32,396 bases of DNA. Origin: Methylobacterium sp. Leaf118 (lineage in GTDB: Bacteria > Pseudomonadota > Alphaproteobacteria > Rhizobiales > Beijerinckiaceae). The stretch lies in assembly GCF_920984675.1 (NCBI RefSeq), contig NZ_CAKLBV010000052.1:1-32396 (forward strand), written 5' to 3'. Shown one piece after another: positions 1 to 7,903 of this stretch (position 1 is the first letter of the stretch; every line of letters starts with the position of its first letter). The position numbers and the translations under genes were made by a program. The notes below the pieces were generated by a model that did no database searches, was not told the origin of the DNA, and worked only from the letters and a program-made list of their open reading frames with translations.

Positions 1-365
1 TGTCGGCCGTGGCAGCCTGATCACCTTCGGACCCTGCCGAGGACCAGCGCTCATACACCACGTCACGGGACACGACCGCCGAAGGGGCCGCGTGAGCCGA
101 CAGAGCGAGAGGCGCGGGCGATCGCAGCGGCACGGGCAGCCCAGGAGAAGAGACCAGCGCCGTTTCGCTACAAGTTGACGCCGGAGACCAAAAGCACGCG
201 GTTCGGTCTCGAACCCCCGCACTCGGACACCAAAGGCCATTCCGCACAGCTCTGCGAGACCTTCGGGACGGCATCATACGAGTTCGCGGCCCACAACTGT
301 AAAGGGCGGACCAATTCCAGGCCGCTGTGGCGGAGTAAAACCAGGCCACGGGCGGCGGGCAGGCT

Positions 366-403
366 GAACGAGGAAGGGGCCCGATCGGGCGCCTTCCTCG
401 TTC
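366..403. terminator. 38-bp near-perfect palindrome
   Basis: The arms GAACGAGGAAGG and CCTTCCTCGTTC are exact inverted repeats, and the centre GCCCGATCGGGC is itself a palindrome; only one G:G pair breaks the symmetry. It lies 17 bases past the stop of the istB fragment, inside the presumed IS21 end. It could act as a factor-independent terminator, although no clear T-run follows, or as an IS-end or protein-binding site. What is seen is the palindrome; the role is inferred. Confidence 0.5.
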
Positions 404-419
404 GTCGTGAGCGTGAGGG

Positions 420-671
420 TTAGGCCGGCACGATCTCGCCCGTCTCGGGATCGTGGGGATCGGTGGTGGCCTGGTTTTGCTCCGCCCCGCTGGCGCGCCC
501 GCGCCGGCTGCGGGAGGATTTGAGTCGGTCGCTGTCGCCGTTCAGGCTCAGGATGCTGACGTGGTGGGTCAACCGGTCGAGCAGTGCACCGGTGAGCCGC
601 TCCAAGCCCAGAACCGAGGTCCAGTCCTCGAACGGCAGGTTCGAGGTCACCACGGTCGAACCGGACAGCTG
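420..671 (-). pseudogene. istB: IS21 helper ATPase IstB, C-terminal fragment
   Basis: Only the last ~80 residues of the IS21 transposition helper ATPase remain. The fragment contains the diagnostic STVVTSNLPFEDWTSVLG and LTGALLDRLTHHVSIL segments of the AAA+ core (sensor and arginine-finger region), followed by the usual basic tail. The Walker A and B motifs that would lie upstream are missing: homology stops near 671-680, and the open frame continuing to 776 is unrelated sequence. The protein would normally assist the IstA transposase in target choice. As a truncated copy without a start it is a pseudogene. Confidence 0.85.
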
Positions 672-815
672 ACCGCCGGAAATTGATACCGCAGCAATGA
701 CGCGCAGAGCGCAGCCGTAGTATATCGAGCCAAGCTTCATCATCCTCTCCCTGCCGAATGTATTGCGAAGGGACACACCGAAAGAGAATGACCTAGGTAA
801 GGCCAGATTGATGCG

Positions 816-1058
816 TCAGAACCGCTGCTCCTGACGATCCGGATTCGGCCCGCTCCCATGATAGGATGCCATGCAGGCGTGCCAGATCTGAGATCCGAGA
901 TCCCAGAGGCTCAGGCGGTGGGGGTTGGGCGCCGTGAAGACCTGGGAGCGAGCCTGCTCACGACAGGCGGCATCTGCAGGTCCCTGGATGGGCGGCTCGT
1001 TGGCGGATGCTACGCCCGTCCCTAAGACCAGGACTGCCGCGAGTAGAACGTTGCGCAT
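816..1058 (-). CDS. Small secreted hypothetical protein
   Basis: An 80-residue protein. The start at 1058 is chosen because an AGGT ribosome-binding site lies just upstream and the protein then begins with a clean signal peptide: MRN, a hydrophobic run rich in L, A and V, and an ASA-N cleavage site near residue 20. The mature part is about 60 residues with two cysteines and an SLWDLGSQIWHACMAS segment. A longer frame reaches 1118 but would bury the signal peptide. I do not recognise a named domain; it resembles short periplasmic proteins common in Methylobacterium. Function unknown. Confidence 0.55.
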   Translation of the reverse strand: MRNVLLAAVLVLGTGVASANEPPIQGPADAACREQARSQVFTAPNPHRLSLWDLGSQIWHACMASYHGSGPNPDRQEQRF

Positions 1059-1142
1059 GAACGGTGACCTTGCATCGGGGTTGTGGCAAGCAGAAAATCG
1101 TTCCAGGCGGCGCGACACGCCAGAGTGTCACGGGCCTGATCC

Positions 1143-1421
1143 TCAAGTCTCGATAGAGGCGGGATCTCCCAGCCCAGGTATCGCCTCACGATCCGGCTTT
1201 CCCTGTTCGGTGCGCAGCTCCTGGACGACGGGTACGACCAGGAGCCTGGACGCCGCCGCAGGACCGGGCACGGCTCCCACGTCCCGGCTGCAAGCGGCGA
1301 CATCGAAAGGGAAGTCTGGCCACGTCTCCACTGCCGCGGTCCACGTGCCCGTGACGGGGTCGGTAACGACCACGGCATACCGGATGGACGGTGTCTGGCA
1401 GAGGACGTCCTCGATTATCAC
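1143..1421 (-). CDS. Hypothetical protein (weak)
   Basis: A 92-residue frame beginning with GTG. The N-terminal half reads like a real small domain (beta-rich segment RYAVVVTDPVTGTWTAAVE), which is the main argument for it. There is no convincing ribosome-binding site, and no family was recognised. It lies upstream of, and on the same strand as, the small secreted protein ending at 816. Could be a chance frame in high-GC DNA. Confidence 0.3.
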   Translation of the reverse strand: MIIEDVLCQTPSIRYAVVVTDPVTGTWTAAVETWPDFPFDVAACSRDVGAVPGPAAASRLLVVPVVQELRTEQGKPDREAIPGLGDPASIET

Positions 1422-1682
1422 AGTTCAAAGAATGGCTGAAAGGCAAATCGCCCCACCGAATGTCGTCATTAGCATTCGCCAAATGGATTCGATAGAGCGA
1501 AGTGAGACCACCAGAAATGATTGCGCGCAATTTATAATGCTTCTTTCCGGATATGCTTCATCGGCATAAAATCGATATTATCGCATTTCCTTGCGCAAGA
1601 TATTCACCAAACGCCATATTGGGGAGTTGCCAAGCTGTGTGTGAATCGGCTTCATTGTCAGCGACTCGGGAGGATCGGCACC

Positions 1683-2003
1683 ATGCGCCGCGCAGTCGTT
1701 CTCTTCGCTGCTTTCCTCGCCCTCACGGCATCAATCTCGGGATCAGCCCAGGCTTTGCCGGTGATGGCCGATCTGGCCACTGCGTCTCCGGTGGAGCTCG
1801 CCGCCGGTGGCTGCGGGCCCGGCCGCTGGCGCGGCCCCTGGGGGCACTGCCGCAGCACGCCCTATGTCGGGCCGCTTCCCGGCGGCTGGTACCAGGCGCG
1901 CGGCGGCAGCGGCTGCCCTCCGGGTTACTGGCGCGGTCCTTGGGGCCATTGCCGCAACACGCCTTATCATGGGCGCCTGCCGGGCGGCGGCTGGAAGCCG
2001 TAG
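1683..2003 (+). CDS. Secreted GCG_CRPN-type repeat protein
   Basis: A 106-residue exported protein. The ATG at 1683 has GGAGG eight bases upstream and opens a signal peptide (MRRAVVLFAAFLALTASISG, cleavage after SAQA near residue 24). After a linker come two tandem copies of a unit of about 35 residues: GCGPGRWRGPWGHCRSTPY...PLPGGW and GCPPGYWRGPWGHCRNTPY...LPGGGW. The GCGPG start and C-R-[NST]-[TP] ends match the Methylobacterium GCG_CRPN prefix-to-repeat family, whose function is unknown. Four cysteines and many Trp, Gly and His suggest a small disulfide-stabilised or metal-binding periplasmic or surface protein; that is inference. Confidence 0.75.
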   Translation: MRRAVVLFAAFLALTASISGSAQALPVMADLATASPVELAAGGCGPGRWRGPWGHCRSTPYVGPLPGGWYQARGGSGCPPGYWRGPWGHCRNTPYHGRLPGGGWKP

Positions 2004-2053
2004 CAAACGCACCGTCCCATCGAGCGGGTCGGCGATGATCGCGCCGCTGGAGC

Positions 2054-3310
2054 ATGCGTAAACGGAGGATGGCGGTGTTCGGTGCATCGAAGCGGACTCC
2101 ATTCCTCCGCCGCTCGGCCAGGATTGGATTGCAGCGGCTTCGTGACGTCGGGCTGCTCGGGGCGCTTTTGTGGGCCGGTTGCCTGCCCCCTTCGGCGGTG
2201 GTCGCGGAGGGGGCACGGCCGCCTCAACGATCCGCGACCGCGCGTTCGGCTCCAGGCACTGTGCTCGACTATCAGCCACTCCCGAACGCGCCTGCAGGCG
2301 CATCGGCCTATCGGGTCCTGTATCGCTCGAGCGGCCTGCGCGGCGAGCCGATCGCCGTCTCAGGCGCGATCATCGTCCCGGCCGGGCCGGTCCCGCCCGG
2401 AGGCAGGCCCATCGTGGCCTGGGCGCACCCGACCACCGGCGTCGTCGACAAGTGCGCGCCCTCGCTGGCGCGCGTGCTCTATCGCTCGATCCAGGGCCTG
2501 CAGGAGATGCTGGCGCGCGGCTACATCGTGGCCGCCACGGACTATCCGGGTCTCGGCACCCCCGGCGTGCACCCCTATCTGGTCGGCCTCAGCGAGGGAC
2601 GGGCCGTGCTCGACTCGGTGCGGGCGGCGCGCCAGCTCGCGGGGCCCGGCGGCGCCACCAACGCCTTCGCGGTTTGGGGTCACTCCCAGGGCGGTCACGC
2701 GGCCCTGTTCACGGGACTGCTCGCCCACAGCTACGCACCGGATCTCGCGCTCGTGGGTGTTGCCGCCGCCGCACCGGCCACCGAACTCGCGACCCTGATG
2801 ATGGCCGACCTCGATACCTCGGGCGGCAAGAATCTCACCGCGATGACGTTGTGGTCGTGGTCGCAGGTGTTCGGCGCCCCCATGGCGAAGGTGGTCGTGC
2901 CATCGGCGCTCCCTGTCATCGAGGAACTCGCCAACGACTGCATCGAGACGATCTTCGACGTGCTGGAGCGGCGTGGCCCGTCGAAGGCGCTCGACCGCGA
3001 CTTCCTCTCGGTCAACGATCTCGCCGACCGCGAGCCCTGGCGCTCGCTGCTCGCCCGCAACACGCCCGGACCGCTCCCGCCCCGCATTCCGGTTTTCCTG
3101 GCGCAAGGCGCCACCGACACCCTCGTGCTGCCGCGCGTCACGCAGGACTACCGCGCGCGCCTGTGCCGGGCCGGCAGCCGGGTCGAGTTCGACCTGGTGC
3201 CGGGCGTCGGCCATCTCTCCATCGCCAAGGATGCCGCACCGGCCGCCATCGACTGGATCGGCGACCGCTTCGCCGGTGAGCCGGCGCCGAGCAACTGCGG
3301 AGCGCCGTAG
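2054..3310 (+). CDS. Secreted lipase-like alpha/beta hydrolase
   Basis: A 418-residue alpha/beta hydrolase of the secretory lipase (LIP, PF03583-like) type, expected to hydrolyse ester bonds outside the cytoplasm. Numbering from 2054, the nucleophile elbow GHSQGG places Ser211, the acid is Asp355 in GATDTLVLP and the base His387 in GVGHLSI. The oxyanion region WAHPTTGVVDKCAPS is also typical. The N-terminus has arginines followed by LLGALLWAGCLPPSAVVA, a signal peptide. The start is uncertain: ATG 2054 and ATG 2069 sit too close to their Shine-Dalgarno-like sequences, whereas GTG 2075 has GGAGG six bases upstream and would be the best-spaced start. It is followed by the monooxygenase pair after 42 bases and may share their transcript. 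Confidence 0.8.
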   Translation: MRKRRMAVFGASKRTPFLRRSARIGLQRLRDVGLLGALLWAGCLPPSAVVAEGARPPQRSATARSAPGTVLDYQPLPNAPAGASAYRVLYRSSGLRGEPIAVSGAIIVPAGPVPPGGRPIVAWAHPTTGVVDKCAPSLARVLYRSIQGLQEMLARGYIVAATDYPGLGTPGVHPYLVGLSEGRAVLDSVRAARQLAGPGGATNAFAVWGHSQGGHAALFTGLLAHSYAPDLALVGVAAAAPATELATLMMADLDTSGGKNLTAMTLWSWSQVFGAPMAKVVVPSALPVIEELANDCIETIFDVLERRGPSKALDRDFLSVNDLADREPWRSLLARNTPGPLPPRIPVFLAQGATDTLVLPRVTQDYRARLCRAGSRVEFDLVPGVGHLSIAKDAAPAAIDWIGDRFAGEPAPSNCGAP

Positions 3311-3352
3311 CCCCCGGGGTCGCTCCAGCCCCCGGAGTGCAGGGAGGAACCG

Positions 3353-5074
3353 ATGGCGGAGGTCCTCGTGATCGGAGCCGGTCCGGTCGGATTGACGCTC
3401 GCCTGTGAGCTGGCACGGCACGGCACGCGCTGCCGGATCATCGATCGTGCGCCGCGGCCTTCGGCCTCTTGCCGCGCCATCGGCGTCACGCCGCGGACCC
3501 TGGAGGTCTGGGACGACATGGGTCTCGGGCGCGAGATGATCGATGCCGGCCTCTGGCTGACCGGCCTGCGCTCCATCGTCGACGGCCAGCGGACCGGCGA
3601 GGCGATCCGACCCGACGCGGGGCTGCCCTACGCATCGCTCGGACTTCCGCAGTACGAGACCGAGCGCATCCTCGCCCGGCACCTGGCCCGCTTCGGCATT
3701 ACGGTCGAGCGGGGTTCGGCCCTCACCGCCCTGAGCCAGGACGCCGAGGGCGTCACCGCGCGCATCGAGCGCGAGGGCAAGCCCGCCGAGGACGCTCGTC
3801 CGCGCTACGTGGTCGGCTGCGACGGGGCGCACAGCGCGGTCCGCCGGCTGCTCGGCATCGGCTTCGAGGGGGCGGCCTATCCCTGGCCGTTCATGCTCGG
3901 CGACGTTCGGATCGATTGGGACGCGCCCTACGGCATGTCCGTGCGCGCCCTTCGACTGGTGGAGGGCGGCCCGCCCGACATGTTCATCGCCATCCCGCTG
4001 CCGGAGCCCGGCCGCTACCGCGTCTCGATGCTGGCCGCTCCCCACCTCGTTCCACGCAGCGGTCCGGATCACGGCATCCAGGCCGAGCTCAAGGGGCCCT
4101 CGCTCGCCGACCTGCAGGCGGTGGCCGACGACCTCCTGCCGGACAAGGTTCCGCTGTCGGACCTGCGCTGGTCCTCCGTCTACCGCATCAGCATGCGCCT
4201 GGCCGACGCCTACCGCCGGGGCCGCGGCTTCATCGCGGGCGACGCCGCCCACATCCACCCGCCGACCGGCGGGCAGGGCATGAACACCGGCATCCAGGAC
4301 GCCTACAATCTGGCCTGGAAGCTGGCCCTGGTCCTGAAGGGCGCGAGCCCCGACAGCCTCCTCGACAGCTACGAGGCCGAGCGCCGCCCGATCGGGGCGG
4401 ACGTGGTCGCCCGGACCCGCAGGGCGAGCGAGGGCTACGGCCGCGAGCGCGGTGGTGCGCCTGACCAAGCGGCCGACGCGCAGGTCTCGATCTCCTATCG
4501 TGGGACGGGCTGGGTCGTGGATGCGGGGGACGAGCTGGACGGCCCCGCGGCCGGCGACCGTGCTCCTGACGCGAACGGCCTCGTGCGACCGGGACTCGGC
4601 TTCCCGCTGCGCCTCTTCGACGTTCTGCGCGGCACGGAGCACGTCCTGCTGGTCCACCTGAACGGCGGCGGCGAGCCTGCGACGCGGCAGGATCTGTCGG
4701 ACTGGATGCAGGGCTGGCCTCGCCGGGTGCGAGACCACCTGCGCGTCGTCGTCATCGTGCGCAACACGGCTGGCCTCGCGCTTCCCGGCGGCGCGCTTCT
4801 CGAAGACTACGAGGGGGCGTTCGCCGAGGCTTACGGAAGTCGGACGATGAGCTACCTCGTCCGACCCGACGGTCATCTCGGCTGGCGCGGCGGCTCGTGG
4901 CGGGACCCTGGCTTCCAGGACCATCTCCGGCGACTGTTTCCGATAACCCAGGCCAGCGTCAGGCCGGGCGCGGAAGGGCTTGCCGGGTCCCCGGCCGAAA
5001 GGAGCACGGGCGCGGGCGAGGCACGGGAGCCCCCGACCCGCAGCGACCGCGCACCGCGGAAGGAACTCGGATGA
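3353..5074 (+). CDS. FAD-dependent aromatic monooxygenase (PheA/TfdB type)
   Basis: A 573-residue class A flavoprotein monooxygenase, expected to hydroxylate an aromatic substrate with NAD(P)H and O2 in the cytoplasm. Seen: the Rossmann GAGPVGLTLACELARHG at the N-terminus, the DG motif VVGCDGAHSAVRRLLG (residues ~155-171), the FAD-ribityl GD motif with GDAAHIHPPTGGQGMNTG (~298-315), and a C-terminal thioredoxin-like domain (LVHLNGGG to LVRPDGHLGWRGG). Length matches the PF01494 hydroxylase family. GGAGG precedes the ATG by six bases. The last ~40 residues are low-complexity and charged and run into the next gene. The stop overlaps the next start (ATGA), so the two are translationally coupled. 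The substrate cannot be deduced. Confidence 0.88.
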   Translation: MAEVLVIGAGPVGLTLACELARHGTRCRIIDRAPRPSASCRAIGVTPRTLEVWDDMGLGREMIDAGLWLTGLRSIVDGQRTGEAIRPDAGLPYASLGLPQYETERILARHLARFGITVERGSALTALSQDAEGVTARIEREGKPAEDARPRYVVGCDGAHSAVRRLLGIGFEGAAYPWPFMLGDVRIDWDAPYGMSVRALRLVEGGPPDMFIAIPLPEPGRYRVSMLAAPHLVPRSGPDHGIQAELKGPSLADLQAVADDLLPDKVPLSDLRWSSVYRISMRLADAYRRGRGFIAGDAAHIHPPTGGQGMNTGIQDAYNLAWKLALVLKGASPDSLLDSYEAERRPIGADVVARTRRASEGYGRERGGAPDQAADAQVSISYRGTGWVVDAGDELDGPAAGDRAPDANGLVRPGLGFPLRLFDVLRGTEHVLLVHLNGGGEPATRQDLSDWMQGWPRRVRDHLRVVVIVRNTAGLALPGGALLEDYEGAFAEAYGSRTMSYLVRPDGHLGWRGGSWRDPGFQDHLRRLFPITQASVRPGAEGLAGSPAERSTGAGEAREPPTRSDRAPRKELG

Positions 5075-6561
5075 CCGACATTCTCGTCGTCGGCGCCGGG
5101 CCGGTGGGCCTGACCATGGCCGCCGAACTGGCGCGCTACGGGGTCCGCGTGCGCCTCGTCGACCGTGCCCCGCACGCGACCGAAACGTCGAAGGCCCTCG
5201 TTCTCTGGTCGCGCACGCTCGAACTCATGGATCGGATGGGCTGCACACGATCCTTCCTGGATGCGGGGCTGCGCGCACCCGGTGCCTCGATCCGCAGCGG
5301 TGGCAAGGTTCTCGGCAATCCGCGCTTCGAGGACATCGCGAGCGCCTACAACTTCGCCCTGATGATTCCGCAGCGGGACACCGAGCGCCTGCTCACCGCG
5401 CATCTGCGCTCCTTGGGCGTCATGGTCGAGCGGCAGGTGGACCTCACCGGCTTCATGGAGGCGCCGGACGGCATCGAGGCCCACCTGAGACACGCCGACG
5501 GGCGCGAGGAGACGATCCGAACGCCGTGGCTGATCGGCTGCGACGGTGCCCACAGCACGGTCCGGCATGGGCTCGGCCTCGCGTTCGAGGGGTCGGCCCA
5601 GGGCGACGACTGGCTGCTCGCCGACGTGCGCCTCGACGGTTCGGGCGCCTCGCCGCCCGACGAGATCGCGACCTACCTGCACCGAGACGGCCCCTTCGTG
5701 ATCTTCCCGATTCCCGGCAGACGCGCCCGCGTCATCGCCACGGTCGGCCGTACGGATGCGATGCACCCGCGGCCCGATCCCACCCTCGGCGACGTCCAGG
5801 CACTCATCGATCGGCGCGCTGGCGGCGGCTTCCGCGCATCCGATCCGGTGTGGCTGACGCACTTCCGCATCAACGAGGGCAAGGTGACCGAGTACCGTCA
5901 CGGGCGCGTCTTCCTCGCCGGAGACGCGGCGCACATCCACAGCCCCGCCGGCGGCCAGGGCATGAACACCGGCATGCAGGACGCGGTGAACCTCGCCTGG
6001 AAGCTGGCGATGGTGGTGCGCGGGCAGGCCCACCCGTCCTTGCTCGACAGCTACAGCCCCGAGCGGAGCGCCGTCGGCGACATGATGCCGCGCAACGCCG
6101 GCCGCCTCACCGACATGGCGACGCTGTCGAACCCCGCAGCGCAGGCCGCGCGCAATCTCGCCCTGCGCTTCCTGCTCGGCCTTGATGCCGTCCGCAACCG
6201 GATGGCGGCGCAGATGAGCGAAATCGAGGTCGCCTATGCCGACAGCCCGCTGTCGCGAGGGCCCAACTCCGGTGCACGCTGGGATCCGGAGGCCTATGCA
6301 GGCGCCCCTCCGGGCGTGGGAGGCGAACCGCGCTTCCTTCTCTACGCCGCCGACGCAGCGCGCGGGACCGCGCTGACCAAGCGGTTTCCCGGCCTCCTCG
6401 AACCGATACCCCGGCCTCCAACCGACATGCGCGCAGCTTCGCAGTGCGCGGATCGGATGTTGCCAGGCTACGCACAAGTTCGCGGCGTCCAAGGCACGGC
6501 CGCAAGTCGTCCGGCACCCGCCGCCGGAAATGGTAGGTCGCCATGCGTAGGACGACGTTGA
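5071..6561 (+). pseudogene. Second FAD monooxygenase, C-terminus lost
   Basis: A second PF01494-type flavin hydroxylase, coupled to the first by a 4-base overlap. The FAD domain is intact: GAGPVGLTMAAELARYG at the start, LIGCDGAHSTVRHGLG, and GDAAHIHSPAGGQGMNTG. Homology stops soon after RFPGLLEPIPRPP (about 6405-6425). There the thioredoxin-like C-terminal domain seen in the upstream paralogue should begin. The remaining in-frame ~50 residues are the antisense of an integrase gene. The protein could fold as an FAD/substrate-binding core, but the missing domain usually stabilises and oligomerises these enzymes, so I call it truncated. The open frame itself ends at 6561. Confidence 0.75.
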
Positions 6562-6574
6562 AAAGGGCAGCCAC
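6410..6574 (-). pseudogene. Tyrosine integrase, N-terminal fragment (DUF6538-like)
   Basis: On the minus strand the frame starting at GTG 6574 (AAGGAG just upstream) or ATG 6544 gives MATYHFRRRVPDDLRPCLG followed by RRELVRSLATSDPRTAKLRA. This is the N-terminal signature of phage/island integrases carrying the DUF6538 SAM-like domain (YYFRRRVP-DLR--LGR-EI--SL-T-D---A). After about RACRLE the sequence becomes the antisense of the monooxygenase, so only ~45-55 residues survive and the core-binding and catalytic R-H-R-Y domains are gone. The tail-to-tail fusion marks a recombination or deletion junction at about 6405-6425. Confidence 0.7.
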
Positions 6575-7060
6575 TGCGCTCCTTCGCCGCTTTTCAGACG
6601 GCTTGTGTAGCAGCGAAGTGTAGCAACAGGCTCGCTCCGCAGGACGGCTGGGCGAGAAGCTAAGTGATCTGAATGACTTAAGCTAAAAGTTGGCTGGGGC
6701 GCCAGGATACTCAGCCAGCGCCAAGAGCCTCGCTAAGTTGTTGATGCTGCTCGTATTACCTCTGCGACTCGGCTCCTTCGTGTACCACTATCCTGCCTCA
6801 CAGCAATAGCCCAGACGACGGATGTAAATTAGCGAGCGTCGCAACGCCTGCAATCCATCGGTCTCTCGGCCGCCGGCGAAGCTCGCTCGCGAAGGCCCTG
6901 GCCGTGAAGATGCACGGGTGCCAGGTCATGATTGCCGCGGAAGTCCGGAGTAGGTCGAGAGCTTCGAGCATGCGTGCCGCACGCTCGACGACGGCTGACC
7001 TTGCCCCCTTGTTTGACCTTGCCCCCTGGCCTGCCCCCAATCTGAAGCTAGGGTCCGTCA
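6575..7060. other. Gene-poor stretch upstream of integrase fragment and IS3
   Basis: A 486-base stretch without a convincing gene. It contains a possible tRNA 3'-end remnant at 6691-6708 and the IS3 end repeats from 6996. No promoter or other coding signal was recognised, although the integrase promoter would have been here. Confidence 0.5.
6691..6708 (-). other. Possible att remnant: 3' end of tRNA-Gln
   Basis: On the minus strand the 18 bases read ATCCTGGCGCCCCAGCCA, which looks like the 3' T-arm strand, acceptor strand and CCA of a bacterial tRNA; CCCCAGCCA is the usual end of tRNA-Gln. The sequence does not continue into a T-loop (no GTTCGAATC), so the tRNA is not complete. It lies 117 bases upstream of the fragmentary integrase, where att sites of tRNA-targeting integrases are commonly found. 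The match is short and could be chance. Confidence 0.35.
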
Positions 7061-7333
7061 ATGAGGAAACGGACGATGAAGAAGAGCCGATTCAGCGAAG
7101 AGCAGATCATCGGCATCCTGAAGGAACAACAGGCCGGGCTACCGGTGGCTGAGATCTGCCGCCGCCACGGCATCAGCGACGTGACATTCTACACGTGGCG
7201 CTCGCGCTTCGGCGGCATGGAGGTCTCGGACGCGCGTCGCCTGAAGGCGCTCGACGAGGAGAACCGCAAGCTCAAGAAGTTCCTGGCCGAGGCGATGCTC
7301 GACGTGGCGACGCTGCGTGAGGCGCTGGGATAA
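7061..7333 (+). CDS. IS3-family transposase OrfA
   Basis: A 90-residue OrfA with a helix-turn-helix DNA-binding domain (FSEEQIIGILKEQQAGLPV, then CRRHGISDVTFYTWRSRFGG) and a leucine-zipper-like C-terminal helix (LKALDEENRKLKKFLAEAML). Full length for the IS407 subgroup. In intact relatives the end reads through a slippery A-rich site to join OrfB by a -1 frameshift; here the site is GGATAAAAC and gives an in-frame TAA. ATG 7076 is an alternative start. The element is defective because orfB is broken. Confidence 0.85.
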   Translation: MRKRTMKKSRFSEEQIIGILKEQQAGLPVAEICRRHGISDVTFYTWRSRFGGMEVSDARRLKALDEENRKLKKFLAEAMLDVATLREALG

Positions 7334-7743
7334 AACTTTTGACGCCCGGCGCACGGAGAACAGCCGTGAAATGGGCCATCAAGGAGAAGGGTTATTCGCA
7401 GCGTCGTGCCTGCGGGCTGATCGGCTTGGAGCCGAAGACGTACCGCTACGCCTCGACCTGCGGTGGCAATGCGGCTGTGCGGGTACGCCTGCGCAGCCTG
7501 GCCGGCGAGCGCCGCCGGTTCGGCTATGGGCGTTTGCTGAATTAGCTGCGCCGGGAGGGCCATACGCTCAACCACAAGACGCTCTCCCGGCTCTACCGGG
7601 AGGAGCGGCTGTCGGTGCGCAGGCGGGGTGGGCGCAAACGAGCCCTTGGCACGCGGGCACCGGCCGCCGTGCCGCAGGAGCCGAACCAGCGCTGGAGCCT
7701 CGACTTCGTCTCCGACACGCTCGACGACGGGCGGCGCTTCCGC
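7334..7743 (+). pseudogene. IS3-family transposase OrfB, broken
   Basis: The OrfB frame (KLLTPGARRTAVKWAIKEKG, then YSQRRACGLIGL and RRFGYGRLL) is interrupted by a TAG at 7543-7545, at the place where relatives read RRLHxLLRREG. It resumes in the same frame with LRREGHTLNHKTLSRLYREE and QRWSLDFVSDTLDDGRRFR, which is the start of the rve integrase domain (first Asp in LDFVSD). It ends near 7743. The second Asp and the Glu of the DDE triad are absent, so no active transposase is possible. Confidence 0.8.
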
Positions 7744-7903
7744 AGCCAAGGGGAACCAGTACCACCCGCGCTGTCATGCGCGGTTCGTGGAACTAGATGG
7801 TGCAACGACGCCGCCGGACTTGCCACCAGCAATGGCTGGGTTGAAATTGATCAGAGGCGGCAAAGCCTGATTGAGGCCTGGCTGCACGTCAAATAGGTGG
7901 GGC

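Larger units (their letters stand above)
298..671 (-). mobile_element. IS21-family element, istB-side end remnant
   Basis: This is the end of an IS21-type element lying on the minus strand. It holds the 3' part of istB plus terminal repeats outside it. The motif at 305-323 (GGCGGACCAATTCCAGGCC) and that at 329-349 (ggcggagtaaaaccaggcc + ac) are related direct repeats, as expected of the multiple terminal repeats of IS21 elements. The outer edge is placed near 298, where a TG dinucleotide precedes the first repeat; this edge is an inference. The other end, istA and the 5' part of istB are absent, so the element cannot move by itself. Confidence 0.6.
6996..7743 (+). mobile_element. Decayed IS3-family (IS407-like) element
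   Basis: The element has an intact orfA, a broken orfB and a left end in duplicate: TGACCTTGCCCCC occurs at 6996 and again at 7014, where it continues CTGGCCTGCCCCC. Such C-rich TGACCT ends are typical of IS407-group elements. The right half of orfB and the right inverted repeat are missing; similarity fades near 7743. A related solo end lies at 18329-18352. Confidence 0.7.

Noticed and set aside
175..423. 82-codon plus-strand frame at the IS21 end
   Set aside because: TTG start without a ribosome-binding site; it runs through the IS21 terminal repeats and the palindrome.
925..1569. 214-codon plus-strand frame
   Set aside because: Overlaps the minus-strand secreted protein that has a proper signal peptide and ribosome-binding site; low-quality composition.
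2360..4924. Very long minus-strand open frame (854 codons)
   Set aside because: It is the antisense of the hydrolase and the first monooxygenase. High-GC codon bias creates such frames; the translation is Arg/Gly/Val-rich with no family motif.
4873..6492. Minus-strand open frame of 539 codons
   Set aside because: Antisense of the second monooxygenase, whose FAD motifs are clear on the plus strand.
7744..7903. Possible further transposase or intron remnant after the IS3
   Set aside because: Short frames in all directions, no family match; I could not support any call.
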